Counted from the first letter of the stretch, positions 18,465 to 28,237 are shown. The stretch: 55,590 nucleotides of DNA from Desulfobulbaceae bacterium BRH_c16a (GCA_000961725.1 LADS01000065.1:1-55590), one strand, 5' to 3'. Notes: a model not told the origin generated them from the sequence alone. Numbers and translations: made by a program.

Positions 18465-19397
18465 TTATTTGAAAAATATCTGGCGAAGCGATCTTTTCAC
18501 CGGTGGATAATCTTTCTTTTTTTTGCTCCACAAGCGGTGGAAGAGACTGAACCACTGTTCCGGATATTGCCTGATCCAGGATTCATAGAGCTGGATGCTT
18601 TTTGAGCTGATGTCATTGATGGCTGCATCGTCGATTCCATCGTATTCCGGAAGATCAACCGTATCGAAATCAATGTGCAGTTCGCCATCTTTCATATAAT
18701 ATACGCTCGTGAATACCGGAGCGCCTTTTCGCAGGTGCAGCATTGCCGCCCCCTTTGCGCAGGCCAGCGGCTGGTTGAAGAACATGACGCTTGTTCCGCG
18801 ACTGGTATAGCTTTGGTCCAGGCTGACAATGAGGAGCCGGTTACGTTCGAGGGCTTTTTCGTATGCTCTCATACCGTCATAGCTGCTCAGGTGTTCCAGG
18901 CTGGTGCCGTATCGTTCCCGTTGGCGGACAAAAAAATGGTCGGATAACGGATTGCTTTGCTTCTGGTAGATGAGGCTGGTCGGTAAACCGGAGATGTTGA
19001 ACCAGGCAAAGTACGCCTCGAACCAGCTCGCATGAATCGTGGTGAGGATAACCCCGCGGCCATCCTGCAGGGCCTGTTCGATTTTGTCGAGTCCGGTGAT
19101 CCTGGCATTTTCAATAACATTTTTCAGACTCTTGCGGTGCAGAATAAAGACCAGGCCAAAGGTCCTGGTGAATTGCAGATATACGCTTCTTAAAAGCCGC
19201 AACTTTTCGCCATGGGAGAATTCCGGAAAAACTGCCGAGAGATTCTTGTAGGCCACTCTGATTCGGAAAGGAAAAACAATCCAGGCGATATAGCCGAGAG
19301 TGCTGCAGAGAAAGAGGATTACCGGAACAGGCAGAAGATTGATGAAAAAGATGATCGATCTGAGCAGAATATATTCAAGTTTGTGCTTGAGTTTCAT
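18465..19397 (-). CDS. Lipid A biosynthesis acyltransferase (LpxL/HtrB family)
   Basis: A 310-residue protein with an N-terminal membrane anchor (about 12-40) and the acyltransferase core with the H-x4-E pair in HASWFEAYF, plus SLDQSYTSRGTSVMFF. It should add a secondary acyl chain to Kdo-lipid IVA at the inner face of the inner membrane. Directly upstream of msbA on the same strand, with a 126-base gap, so the three LPS genes probably form a unit. Whether it is LpxL- or LpxM-like cannot be decided by eye. Confidence 0.87.
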   Translation of the reverse strand: MKLKHKLEYILLRSIIFFINLLPVPVILFLCSTLGYIAWIVFPFRIRVAYKNLSAVFPEFSHGEKLRLLRSVYLQFTRTFGLVFILHRKSLKNVIENARITGLDKIEQALQDGRGVILTTIHASWFEAYFAWFNISGLPTSLIYQKQSNPLSDHFFVRQRERYGTSLEHLSSYDGMRAYEKALERNRLLIVSLDQSYTSRGTSVMFFNQPLACAKGAAMLHLRKGAPVFTSVYYMKDGELHIDFDTVDLPEYDGIDDAAINDISSKSIQLYESWIRQYPEQWFSLFHRLWSKKKKDYPPVKRSLRQIFFK

Positions 19398-19607
19398 AAT
19401 TACCGGGGAAGAGAGTTATAGGGTAGAAGAAACCGATTCACGTAAAGGCTCTAGACCCTGTGTTGCAATCGAGCGGTTTTTAACACATATCGTTTCAACA
19501 TGCACGTTGGTATGGAAGAAGATTCAACATTACAACAGGCGAGGGGTGATTTTTATGTCCGAAGATATATATTTGTCCAAACCTGTGTATTAAGCCTTTC
19601 ATGCTGA

Positions 19608-22592
19608 ATGGAGTTCAATGAGCAAATGATTAAGAAATTTCAATTTCATAAATATTTCCTTGTATTGGCAGCAGTTGCCGGCATGTTGTCCGGCAGGATC
19701 GGCTATGCCGAGGATATTGCGCCGGTTCCCGATTGTTTTGCAACAGCCTGGCCCTCGGAACTCAGCACACTGGCGCCTGACCCTTCACTGCTGCGCGGCA
19801 AGTTGGCGAATGGTCTTCGCTATGTCTTGAAGAAGAATAAAGAACCAGAGAACCGGGTTGCAGTTTTTCTCAATGTGCAGGCTGGTTCCCTGCACGAAAC
19901 GGAAAATCAGCGAGGCGTGGCTCACTTTCTCGAACACATGATGTTTAAAGGGACGGCCAATTTCCCGGCAGACAGTCTGGTTGAATATTTTCAGTCGATA
20001 GGAATGAATTTTGGTGGAGACACCAATGCATATACCACGTATGAACAGACCGGATATCATATAATTCTGCCGGATAACTCGGAACGGGAACTCGATACCG
20101 GATTTATGGTGATTGCCGATTATGCCGGCAGAGCTCTGCTCGAAAATTCGCAGATCGACAAGGAACGGGGGGTGATTCTCGCCGAGAAAAGAACTCGGGA
20201 TTCCGCTACGTATCGCACTCAGGTCGCAAAAACGGCTTTTGCTTTCCGGGGGACGATGCTGCCGGAAAGGATGCCTATAGGCGAAGAAGAAATTTTGCAG
20301 AAGGCAGATCGAGATTTGCTGAAATCCTACTATGATGCCTGGTACCGGCCGGAGAACTTGATTGTGGTCGTTGTGGGCGATATGGATCTGCCGCTGGCTG
20401 AAAGTCTGATAAAAAAACATTTCGCCAAGCTCTCGGCAAACAGTGAAAGGCCGGCTTGCCCGGAATTCGGTAGACTCGCCCATAAAGGTGTGGAAGCCTT
20501 TTATCATTATGAACCTGAACTGGGTAAAACAAATATTGCCATTGAAACCTTGTGGGACATGCCGCTGCAGAACGATTCCCTCCAGTTGGAAAGGGAGGAA
20601 ATCATCCGGTTTATAGGATCGATGGTCATGGGATATCGACTGCAACGGTTACAGGAATCCGATGACTCACCCTTTACCCAAGCCGGGTATTCTTCCAGCG
20701 ATATAATCGATCGAATCGGCTTTGGCTCCCTGTCTGCTCAAACGAACCCCGCAAAGTGGCAGGAAAGCCTCGCTCTTTTGGATTTGACTCTACGTCAGGC
20801 AATCGAATATGGCTTTGCTGAATCAGAAATCGATCGGGCTAAAAAAGAGATTCAAGCTGAATTGGAAGCCAATGTTCTCCGGTCCCAGTCGGAAGACTCT
20901 CGGGCAATTGCCAGGAAAATTATCAGGCATCTGAACAGCAATCGCGTTTACCAGACTCCGGAGCAGGAGATAGCCTTGTATGGACCGATCGTTGAAAATA
21001 TCAAAACGGAAGAGGTCAACCGCAAATTTCAAGAAGTCTGGAACCGTGACAGCAGATTGGTGTCGGTGTTTGGCGATGCGCAACTGGGTGAAAATGCCGA
21101 AAAAGTGATCAGCGGCGTGTATCGCAAAAGCAGGGAAGAAGCCGTCGCCGGTCTGCCGGCTCAAGACGCTCAAATCTTTCCCTATTTAGAACCGCCGGCT
21201 GCTCCTCAGGCAGTTCCTGAACGATCGTATTATCCTGATATTCAAGCCGAAAGGCTGGTTTTTGCCAATGGCCTGATTGTAAATCTGAAAAAGACCCGGT
21301 ATCAGGAAAACACTGTCCAGGTTATTGCAAATTTCGGCAGTGGAGAACAGAGCGAACCTCTGCCCGGCATGGCAATGCTGGCGGAAGATATTATCAACAG
21401 TTCCGGCAGCGGCAGACTGCCGCAATCGGAATTGGATGCCCTTATGGCCGGAAGTTCGGTGCAATGGCGTTTCCGAATCGGTGAATCGGCATTTTCATGG
21501 ATCGGCAATGCCCTTTACAAGGATTTTGAACCCTTCGTCCAACTCTTGCATACCCTGCTTTACGACCAAGGATTCAGGGAGAACCAGTTTGGCAATGTGA
21601 GAACGAATTTTGAACGAATGTATCAGAGAGTCAGTCAGGAGATCGATGGCGCAATGGCGCTGAAAGTCCAACCTTTTCTGGCCGGCAATCATCGACATTT
21701 CGGCCTGCCGTCCTGGCCGGAGGTCGCCGGATTGACTTTCCCCCAATTGGAAAAGTATGCCAGGTCTTTTTCTCAGCCGAAAGATTTGGAAATTTCGGTC
21801 GTAGGCGATTTTGACCGGGATGAAGCGGTGAAAACCCTGGAGCACTATTTCGGTGGTATGAAACTGCAAAGGCCAAAAGTTCCCGAGGCTCCGTCCATTC
21901 ATTTTCCCTTAGGCCAACCGCTTCAGGTGAAAGTCGATACTTCAATCGATAAGTCCATGGTAGTCGTTGCCTGGCCGACCAGTGATTTTTGGGATATTTC
22001 GCAGACGCGAAGACTGCATATTCTGGCGGAAGTCCTGGGCGACAGGTTGAGAAAATCGATCCGGGAATCTCTTGGTGCCACCTACTCTCCTCAGGTATCC
22101 AGTTTTACCAGCCGGGTCTATCACGGCTATGGTTTTATAATCGCTCAGATGGTTCTAAAGCCCGGCACCGAAGAAACAATTATAGATGAGATCCTGAGGA
22201 TTGGCGACCTCTTGCAAGGAGAGGGGGTAACGGACGAGGAGTTGATCCGAGCCAGGAAACCGATGGTGACTTCATTGTTGGACAGTGTCAAATCGAATGG
22301 CTACTGGTTGTCTTCAGTGTTGTCCCTGTCGAGCAGATACCCGGAACAACTCGAATGGCCGAAAACGATAATCAGTGATTTTTCTTCTATTACCGCAGAG
22401 GAGATCAACGGATTGGCCCGGAAATACCTGGAGAGTTCGCGCGCTGCGACTGCCAGAGTGACACCGACAAGGTTGTCCGAGAAGAGCAATTTTATCTCGG
22501 ATCGAGGCAAACTCGAAAAAATTCAAGCATGGCCGAAGGCGATAGTGCAAGCGGAAAAAGAGCCGACAAACCCTCGGGCAACCTCCAATTAA
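19608..22592 (+). CDS. Exported M16-family zinc metalloprotease (pitrilysin/PqqL-like)
   Basis: A 994-residue protein with a signal peptide (ending GYA|ED). The N-terminal active M16 half carries the inverted zinc motif HFLEH (His106, Glu109, His110) and the downstream glutamates in ERGVILAE (Glu186, Glu193). The C-terminal half (from about 550) repeats the fold without the zinc motif, giving the clam-shell typical of two-domain M16 enzymes. It should degrade peptides in the periplasm. An internal ATG at 19626 gives an even more typical signal peptide and could be the true start. No partner M16 gene is nearby, consistent with a single-chain enzyme. Confidence 0.92.
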   Translation: MEFNEQMIKKFQFHKYFLVLAAVAGMLSGRIGYAEDIAPVPDCFATAWPSELSTLAPDPSLLRGKLANGLRYVLKKNKEPENRVAVFLNVQAGSLHETENQRGVAHFLEHMMFKGTANFPADSLVEYFQSIGMNFGGDTNAYTTYEQTGYHIILPDNSERELDTGFMVIADYAGRALLENSQIDKERGVILAEKRTRDSATYRTQVAKTAFAFRGTMLPERMPIGEEEILQKADRDLLKSYYDAWYRPENLIVVVVGDMDLPLAESLIKKHFAKLSANSERPACPEFGRLAHKGVEAFYHYEPELGKTNIAIETLWDMPLQNDSLQLEREEIIRFIGSMVMGYRLQRLQESDDSPFTQAGYSSSDIIDRIGFGSLSAQTNPAKWQESLALLDLTLRQAIEYGFAESEIDRAKKEIQAELEANVLRSQSEDSRAIARKIIRHLNSNRVYQTPEQEIALYGPIVENIKTEEVNRKFQEVWNRDSRLVSVFGDAQLGENAEKVISGVYRKSREEAVAGLPAQDAQIFPYLEPPAAPQAVPERSYYPDIQAERLVFANGLIVNLKKTRYQENTVQVIANFGSGEQSEPLPGMAMLAEDIINSSGSGRLPQSELDALMAGSSVQWRFRIGESAFSWIGNALYKDFEPFVQLLHTLLYDQGFRENQFGNVRTNFERMYQRVSQEIDGAMALKVQPFLAGNHRHFGLPSWPEVAGLTFPQLEKYARSFSQPKDLEISVVGDFDRDEAVKTLEHYFGGMKLQRPKVPEAPSIHFPLGQPLQVKVDTSIDKSMVVVAWPTSDFWDISQTRRLHILAEVLGDRLRKSIRESLGATYSPQVSSFTSRVYHGYGFIIAQMVLKPGTEETIIDEILRIGDLLQGEGVTDEELIRARKPMVTSLLDSVKSNGYWLSSVLSLSSRYPEQLEWPKTIISDFSSITAEEINGLARKYLESSRAATARVTPTRLSEKSNFISDRGKLEKIQAWPKAIVQAEKEPTNPRATSN

Positions 22593-22727
22593 GAAGGCAA
22601 AATTCCACGAAAGTGGCGAAAACTCATATTCAATTTGATTTTTCCCGCGATTTATGAGAAGAGAAGGTAATGGAAAAAAAGCCCCATCAGAAGAGCGAGT
22701 AAATCTTTTTCGGCAAGAGGTTTGGCC

Positions 22728-23111
22728 ATGAGTCGGTTAGCAGAAGAGACAAACGTGGAACGCGGGTTGAGATTCGGTCAAATGAACAGGAAATACCGCA
22801 GGGCGGGGATGAAAGGATTCTTTTGCGACATAGCCGACGGTAATCTGGTTATCGGTGGGATTATCGAAGACATTTCCATCGGTGGGTTCAAAATAACCCA
22901 CATGCCGGATTGGTTCAGTGCCGACAAATTGCTCTATACCGCCATTTTGTCCGGCGGAGGGAAACATTATAGGTTGCTGGCAAAACCCTGTTGGAAAAAG
23001 AAGGGTGAGATCGGTTTCAAGATTCTTGATGCTCCTTGGGAATGGGTAGAGTTGACGATGAATGAGATCCCGGAATATGATTACGAGGATGGTTTTTGTT
23101 TTGAGGCTTGA
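22728..23111 (+). CDS. PilZ-domain protein, probable c-di-GMP receptor
   Basis: A 127-residue protein that is little more than one PilZ domain. The c-di-GMP-binding RxxxR-type segment is seen as RKYRR and the second motif as EDISIGGFKI (D/N-x-S-x-x-G). Single-domain PilZ proteins bind c-di-GMP and act on a partner, commonly in motility or polysaccharide export. ATG 22728 follows AAGAGG; an upstream TTG is less likely. It stands 135 bases after the M16 gene and is followed by a strong terminator. Confidence 0.8.
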   Translation: MSRLAEETNVERGLRFGQMNRKYRRAGMKGFFCDIADGNLVIGGIIEDISIGGFKITHMPDWFSADKLLYTAILSGGGKHYRLLAKPCWKKKGEIGFKILDAPWEWVELTMNEIPEYDYEDGFCFEA

Positions 23112-23179
23112 GAACGACAACAACGTCAAGTTGAGGTAGAAAACTCCAAAAAAAAAATCTCAAGGTCAAGTGCAGGATA

Positions 23180-23219
23180 AGGGGTGGTTTTCCGATAGAG
23201 GAGACCGCCCCTTTTTTTT
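23180..23219 (+). terminator. Intrinsic terminator after the PilZ gene
   Basis: AGGGGTGGT (23180-23188) pairs with ACCGCCCCT (23204-23212), nine pairs with one G-T wobble and a 15-base loop, followed by eight T. A clear rho-independent terminator for the plus strand. Confidence 0.9.
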
Positions 23220-23229
23220 AATTCCTTCT

Positions 23230-23299
23230 AAAAAAAAACCCGCAAGGGGGTACTAAAGCGTCAGGTTGACGGGACAAAGTGCGTATATTCCTTGCGGGT
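23230..23299 (-). terminator. Terminator of sppA overlapping its 3' end; contains a relative of the CAAGGGGGTA repeat
   Basis: On the minus strand ACCCGCAAGG (23299-23290, inside sppA) can pair perfectly with CCTTGCGGGT (23247-23238), followed at once by nine T. The sppA stop at 23253-23255 lies in the loop. The right arm alone can instead fold as ACCC-CCTTGC-GGGT, so two exclusive hairpins share one arm. The plus strand reads CGCAAGGGGGTACT, matching the small-hairpin part of the intergenic repeat family found elsewhere in the window. Confidence 0.75.
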
Positions 23300-25121
23300 C
23301 ATCAAGCAGCATCAAGCTTTCCAGTCTCGAAGCAAGGGTTTTTTTCAATTTGACGATCGCGGGATGATGTATTCCCTCATGAGATGTCATTGTGGATGCA
23401 ATCGATGTCAGCTTTACCGAAAAAAACTGCCGAAACTGGTCTTTCACCGAGCCGGGCGGGTTGATATATTCGGTGTCGTAGTCCTTGACACCGGCGAGTC
23501 CTGCAGCCGCCTCAATGGCATCGTCGAGTGAGCCGAGTTTATCGACAAGGCCCAGTTCCTGCGCGGTCTTGCCGTCATAAACCTTGCCCTCGGCAAGTCC
23601 AGCGACACGTCTTTTTTCCATGTTTCTGCCATCGGCAACGATCTGCAGAAACTGGTCGTAGTTGCTGATAATCGCCTGTTGGATGACATCCTTGAGTGGC
23701 TCCGGCAACGGCTGGGTGAGGTCAAGGCCGGCCGCCAGGGGAGTCGTTCCCGTACCATCGTTATAAATGCCTATCGACGCCAGTGTCCTCTCGAAGGTGG
23801 GGATGGCGCCGAAAATTCCTATGGATCCGGTTATGGTTGTTGCCGACGCCCAGATTTCATCGGCATCTGCAGCAATCCAATAGCCGCCGGATGCGGCCAC
23901 CGTCCCCATGGAGACGACTACGGGTTTGCCTGTTTTCTTCAGTTCCAGCAGCTGCTGGCGGATGATTTCCGAGGCAAAAGCCGATCCTCCTCCAGAATTA
24001 ATGCGAAGTACTACAGCCTTAATGTGGTCTTTTTCCGCTGCATCTCTTATAAGTGCGGCAAGCGATTCCCCGCCGATAAAGCCCGGCGGCTGTTTGCCCG
24101 GAAGAATAGTCCCTTCAGCTATGATAAGTCCAATTTTGGCGTCCTTGGAAAAATCCTCACTGAAAGAGGGCTCCATGGTGCCGTAGTAGTCAATGGAGGA
24201 TACGGTTTGCAGTTGAAGTTTGTCTCGAGTCGTTTTCGTCAGAGAGGTGAGGTAATCGGTGATTTGCGATCTGGTCCATATTTGATCCACCAGACCGGTC
24301 TTCAAGGCAAGTTCGGCCGTGTTGCCGTTGGTGGATTCAAGGGCTGCAGCGGTATCGTTGGTATAGCGTTCGATTATTGCTTTGGACAGCTTTCGCTGGG
24401 TCAGGATATCGTCGGTATACTCCTGCCAAAGTGCTGAAAGCCATGCCTGATTTTGTTGGCGGTCCTCTATGGACATACTGTTTCGAGTGAAGGGTTCCAA
24501 AGCAGATTTATATGTACCCACTTTGAAGATGTTGTAGGTAACTTCTAGTTTTTCAAGTGCTTCCTGAAAATAGAGCCGATAAACTCCAAAACCGTGAATA
24601 TCGACACCGCCCATCGGGTTGAGGATGATCTTGTCGGCATGGGCGGCAAGATAATATTGCGACTGGCTGTAAAAGTCTTCGGCTGCGACTATAGTTTTGC
24701 CGGATAATTTGAAATCCTCCAGGGCATCTCCGATCGCCTGCAGCTGGTCCAAACCAGCGTTTTCCATATGTTTCAAGTTGAGGAGCAGAGCTGTTATCCG
24801 GGTATCTGCAGATGCATTTTCAATTACATCGAGTATTTCCTGCAAGGTGGTTTCCGGGTCGGGTTTGTCCGGGTCGAAAGAACCGCCAAGGAGTTTTTCT
24901 ATGGCGCTGAGGGGTTTTCGTTCTTCGACGATGTCGCCGGAAATGTCCAGTCGTAGAATGGTGTCCGGCAGAATTTGTAAGCCTTTGCGGGGAATCAGAG
25001 CGATAACAACGGTTATAAGAATCACCAGGAGGAGCACATTGAAAAACAGATTCCTGATAACGGTGAAAATTCTTCCGGTATATTTAAAAATATTGAAAAT
25101 GGCAAGAAAGAGGTCTCTCAT
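23253..25121 (-). CDS. sppA: Signal peptide peptidase SppA, 67 kDa type
   Basis: A 622-residue long-form SppA with an N-terminal membrane anchor (about 22-44) and tandem ClpP-like domains. The Ser-Lys dyad is visible: Lys205 in VGTYKSALEPF of the first domain and Ser380 in NSGGGSAFASE of the second. It degrades cleaved signal peptides on the periplasmic side of the inner membrane. It lies 66 bases downstream of dinB on the same strand. Its coding end is part of the terminator stem. Confidence 0.94.
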   Translation of the reverse strand: MRDLFLAIFNIFKYTGRIFTVIRNLFFNVLLLVILITVVIALIPRKGLQILPDTILRLDISGDIVEERKPLSAIEKLLGGSFDPDKPDPETTLQEILDVIENASADTRITALLLNLKHMENAGLDQLQAIGDALEDFKLSGKTIVAAEDFYSQSQYYLAAHADKIILNPMGGVDIHGFGVYRLYFQEALEKLEVTYNIFKVGTYKSALEPFTRNSMSIEDRQQNQAWLSALWQEYTDDILTQRKLSKAIIERYTNDTAAALESTNGNTAELALKTGLVDQIWTRSQITDYLTSLTKTTRDKLQLQTVSSIDYYGTMEPSFSEDFSKDAKIGLIIAEGTILPGKQPPGFIGGESLAALIRDAAEKDHIKAVVLRINSGGGSAFASEIIRQQLLELKKTGKPVVVSMGTVAASGGYWIAADADEIWASATTITGSIGIFGAIPTFERTLASIGIYNDGTGTTPLAAGLDLTQPLPEPLKDVIQQAIISNYDQFLQIVADGRNMEKRRVAGLAEGKVYDGKTAQELGLVDKLGSLDDAIEAAAGLAGVKDYDTEYINPPGSVKDQFRQFFSVKLTSIASTMTSHEGIHHPAIVKLKKTLASRLESLMLLDDPQGIYALCPVNLTL

Positions 25122-25187
25122 ATGAGTAATCCGGCGGTGTCCTTTTAAGGTAAATGGGGAGGTTAAGTTGTTCTTCTCACGATAACT

Positions 25188-26303
25188 CTATTGTCGGCAC
25201 ACTACAACCGGCCGAGAGCCGATTCCTGCCAAAAAGGGGAGTCTTAACTGACGGGGAATGCATTTTTCATCCACAAGTTTCGAAACGGATAATCCAAGAA
25301 GACGGATCTTCCTGCTTCCTGCGGCCGTGGCGTGCAGCAGGGTGGGGAGCAGGGGGAGAATGTCGCTCGAAGTATAGAGCGGGGTCTTGACCGTCAATGA
25401 CCGGGTGATGGTGATGAAATCAAGGTATCGTACTTTGAGAGTGAGGTTGTAGCCGCCTATCTGCTTTTTCTTCAGGGAAATCCCGAGATCTTCTGCCAGC
25501 TCGGTCAAGATCGTATTGATTCTGCCGATATCGTCGGTATCGGTGGAGAGCGTCGTTTCGCAACCGATCGATTTACGGATACGCTGCGGTTCGACCGGAC
25601 GGTTGTCGATTCCTCGGACAATATCATGAAAAAAAGAACCGAATTTGCCGAAATGGAGGACAAGCTGATCTTCCTGCCACTGTCGCAGATCATATCCTGT
25701 GGTTATGCCAAGTCTATGCATTTTTTTTTCGGTTGCTTTACCCACTCCGTAAAACTTACGGATGGGAAGTGAGGCGAGAAACTCGAGCGCCTTATCCGGT
25801 GGAATCGTGGTGATCCCATTTGGTTTATTCATATCGGAAGCGACCTTTGCCAGAAACTTGTTAAAAGAAACGCCGGCCGAAGCCGTCAACTGCAGTTCAT
25901 GATATATCTGACGGCATATTTTGTCGGCAAGGATTGTCGCCGAAGGATTATTCAGGTTGTTGACAGTCACATCGAGAAACGCTTCATCAAGCGAAAGAGG
26001 CTCGACCAGAGGTGTGTAATCCCGGAATATTTCCATAATTCTCAAGGAAATTTCTTTGTACCTGCTCATTCTCGGACGGGTGAAAATGGCATGAGGACAC
26101 AATCTGACTGCTTTTGCGCAGGGCATGGCCGAATGTATGCCAAAGCGGCGGGCTTCATAGGAGCACGCCGCCACAACTCCACGGCTCTGCGGGCTGCCTC
26201 CTACTATAAGTGGCTTTCCCTTGAGTGCGGGATCGTCCTTTTGTTCGATGGATGCAAAAAAAGCATCCATATCTATGTGGATTATTTTCCGTTTGCTGTA
26301 CAT
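25188..26303 (-). CDS. dinB: DNA polymerase IV (Y-family, DinB)
   Basis: A 371-residue translesion polymerase. The catalytic carboxylates sit in IDMDAFFASIEQ near the start and SLDEAFLDVT; the helix-hairpin-helix region (FYGVGKATEKKMHRLGI) and little-finger domain follow. The C-terminal clamp-binding peptide is not obvious (it ends SRPVVVCRQ). It permits synthesis over damaged template at the cost of errors. No clear LexA box was seen upstream. Divergent from the Crp/Fnr gene, with 202 bases between. Confidence 0.94.
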   Translation of the reverse strand: MYSKRKIIHIDMDAFFASIEQKDDPALKGKPLIVGGSPQSRGVVAACSYEARRFGIHSAMPCAKAVRLCPHAIFTRPRMSRYKEISLRIMEIFRDYTPLVEPLSLDEAFLDVTVNNLNNPSATILADKICRQIYHELQLTASAGVSFNKFLAKVASDMNKPNGITTIPPDKALEFLASLPIRKFYGVGKATEKKMHRLGITTGYDLRQWQEDQLVLHFGKFGSFFHDIVRGIDNRPVEPQRIRKSIGCETTLSTDTDDIGRINTILTELAEDLGISLKKKQIGGYNLTLKVRYLDFITITRSLTVKTPLYTSSDILPLLPTLLHATAAGSRKIRLLGLSVSKLVDEKCIPRQLRLPFLAGIGSRPVVVCRQ

Positions 26304-26505
26304 CGGACTGTCGTGGGAAGCGGGACTCCCCTGTGAGTGCTGTGAGGTTCAATTACAGCGGCGGCTTCCTCTGAAAATGAAAATCCCAGCAACATATACT
26401 AGTGTATTAAATTTCAAAAATAGGTAGAATCGCAAAAATTGCCTTGGCATCAACTCAAGAGGTATTCGATCAATTACAAAATACTCATTTTGCAAAAAAT
26501 AAACC

Positions 26506-27171
26506 ATGAATAAGAAACAGATAATCGCCTCGAGTTTTCTCTTTGAAGGACTTCCTCAGCAGCAGATTGACGATATCGACGATCTTGCAGTCGAAAAAAC
26601 CTACCAGCGCGGGGAGACCATTTTTTTTGAAGGGGATAAAGGCATCGGCTTTTTTATGGTCGGCGAGGGGAAAGTGAAAATCTTCAAGGTATCGCCTGCC
26701 GGAAAAGAACATATTCTCCACATCTTCGGCGAAGGGGAGCCATTTGGCGAAGTGCCTGTTTTCCACGGCCAGCCTTATCCGGCTACGGCGGAAGCCATTG
26801 TTAAAACGAAAACATTTTTCTTTCCCCGTGACAGATTCGTTCTTCTGGTGGAAGCCAACCCTTCCATTGCCCTGAACATGCTGGCTGTGCTTTCCATGAG
26901 GTTGCGAAGGTTCGCCAGCCAGATCGAGAGTCTTTCGCTCAAGGAGGTTCCCGCCCGTCTTGCCAATTACCTGCTGTACCTGAGTCAGGAACAGGGGGGG
27001 CGGGAGGAGGTTGAACTGGATATCTCGAAAGGTCAGCTTGCCAGCCTGCTGGGAACCATTCCCGAAACATTGTCAAGAATCTTTGCCAAAATGAGCGAAG
27101 AAGGGCTTATCCGGGTCAACGGCCGGAATATCAGCCTGCTCGATATAAAGGGATTAACAGCAAAGGAATAG
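26506..27171 (+). CDS. Crp/Fnr-family transcription regulator
   Basis: A 221-residue regulator with an N-terminal cyclic-nucleotide-binding-type beta barrel (about 12-125; GETIFFEGDKGIGFFMVGEGKVKIF, shown here only in part), a dimer helix and a C-terminal winged helix-turn-helix (SKGQLASLLGTIPETLSRI). The cysteine cluster of FNR is absent, so it is not an Fe-S oxygen sensor. The ligand is unknown; CooA-, Dnr- or cAMP-like roles are all possible. It may control the glycosyltransferase operon 140 bases downstream, but this is only suggested by position. Confidence 0.88.
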   Translation: MNKKQIIASSFLFEGLPQQQIDDIDDLAVEKTYQRGETIFFEGDKGIGFFMVGEGKVKIFKVSPAGKEHILHIFGEGEPFGEVPVFHGQPYPATAEAIVKTKTFFFPRDRFVLLVEANPSIALNMLAVLSMRLRRFASQIESLSLKEVPARLANYLLYLSQEQGGREEVELDISKGQLASLLGTIPETLSRIFAKMSEEGLIRVNGRNISLLDIKGLTAKE

Positions 27172-27252
27172 TCAATTACCGGATACCTCCCGAACTATTT
27201 CTTGACTTCGGTGCCGTGTTTCTATTAGTACCTTCCTTTTCTTTTATTTTAC

Positions 27253-27266
27253 ACGTACGCGCACGT
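27253..27266. promoter_or_regulatory. Imperfect palindrome upstream of the glycosyltransferase gene
   Basis: ACGTACGCGCACGT is a 14-base palindrome with a single mismatched pair, 48 bases before the gene at 27314. A TTGACT (27202-27207) with TATTAG 15 bases later lies just upstream and could be the promoter. It is a candidate operator; no regulator is assigned. Confidence 0.3.
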
Positions 27267-27313
27267 ATCCTGTAACCTCTGCAGAACTAAAAAAGAACTG
27301 CCTGGAGAGAGCA

Positions 27314-28237
27314 ATGCCAACGGTGATAAATCAGCCGCTGATCTCAGTAATTATTCCTGCATATAATCATGAGAAATTCATCGGAGCCGCCATCGACAGC
27401 GTCCTGAAACAGACGGTATCCGACCTGGAGTTAATAGTTATCGACGATGGCTCGACCGACAGTACAGGCGCGATTGTCAAAGGCTATACCGATTCTCGTC
27501 TTTCCTACTATTTCCAGGAGAACAAAGACGCCTATAATACCATCAACCGTGGCCTGTCTTTAGCAAAAGGGCAATATGTCGCCATTCTGAACTCAGATGA
27601 CGTGTACACCCTGGATCGTCTGGAGAAGCTTCTGCGTCATTGTCAGGAGGAAAAGGCCGAATGCGTGTTCTCGGATGTCGTGCCCATCTCCGATACAGGC
27701 GAAGTTTTCGGCGATCCGGAGTACGGCTGGAATATATGGCACCTCAGAAACCGCAACTATTACTTCGCCTGCGACGATATCTTCAGGGCTTTTCTCAAGG
27801 GCAATTTCATGGTGACGACTTCGAACCTGTTCATGACGGCAACAGCCATGCAGGCAGTCGGTAATTTCTGTTCCCTGCGGTATCTCCACGATTACGATTA
27901 TATTTTCAGGATGATGCTCGCTTTTCCAGGCGGTGTACATTATCTCGACAATGAAAAACTTCTCTACTATCGCATACACTCCGGAAATACGCTCGGTGAG
28001 GCCGCGATCACCGGCAGAGAGCAGGACCAGGCCCTGATCATGAAATACATGGCGGCAAAGATGCCCGAGGAGTTGCGAATGTATGTCGCCGCCGGAGCCG
28101 AACGTCTCATCGAGCTCGGCAACGAACTGCATGAGGTGCGTTTAGTTCTTGCTCCGGAGAGGCCCCAGGGAGTAAAACCCGCCATGAAAAACCTGGCACT
28201 CAGCCTCAAGGGCTGGATGAAGAAAAAAATCCATTAG
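27314..28237 (+). CDS. Glycosyltransferase family 2
   Basis: A 307-residue inverting GT-A glycosyltransferase: SVIIPAYNHEKFIGAAIDSV, nucleotide-binding Asp44-Asp45 in VIDDGSTDS, the metal-binding ILNSDDVYT and a C-terminal acceptor part with YLHDYDYIFRM. It transfers a sugar from a nucleotide donor to an unknown acceptor in surface polysaccharide or protein glycosylation. No membrane helix, so it is cytosolic or peripheral. A GGAGAGA site precedes ATG 27314. It is the first of three closely spaced genes, 39 bases before the HAD protein. Confidence 0.9.
   Translation: MPTVINQPLISVIIPAYNHEKFIGAAIDSVLKQTVSDLELIVIDDGSTDSTGAIVKGYTDSRLSYYFQENKDAYNTINRGLSLAKGQYVAILNSDDVYTLDRLEKLLRHCQEEKAECVFSDVVPISDTGEVFGDPEYGWNIWHLRNRNYYFACDDIFRAFLKGNFMVTTSNLFMTATAMQAVGNFCSLRYLHDYDYIFRMMLAFPGGVHYLDNEKLLYYRIHSGNTLGEAAITGREQDQALIMKYMAAKMPEELRMYVAAGAERLIELGNELHEVRLVLAPERPQGVKPAMKNLALSLKGWMKKKIH

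Noticed and set aside
19555..19593. A 12-codon mini-frame (MSEDIYLSKPVY) ahead of the M16 protease
   Set aside because: It has a weak ribosome site and no run of regulatory codons or hairpins that would support a leader peptide.
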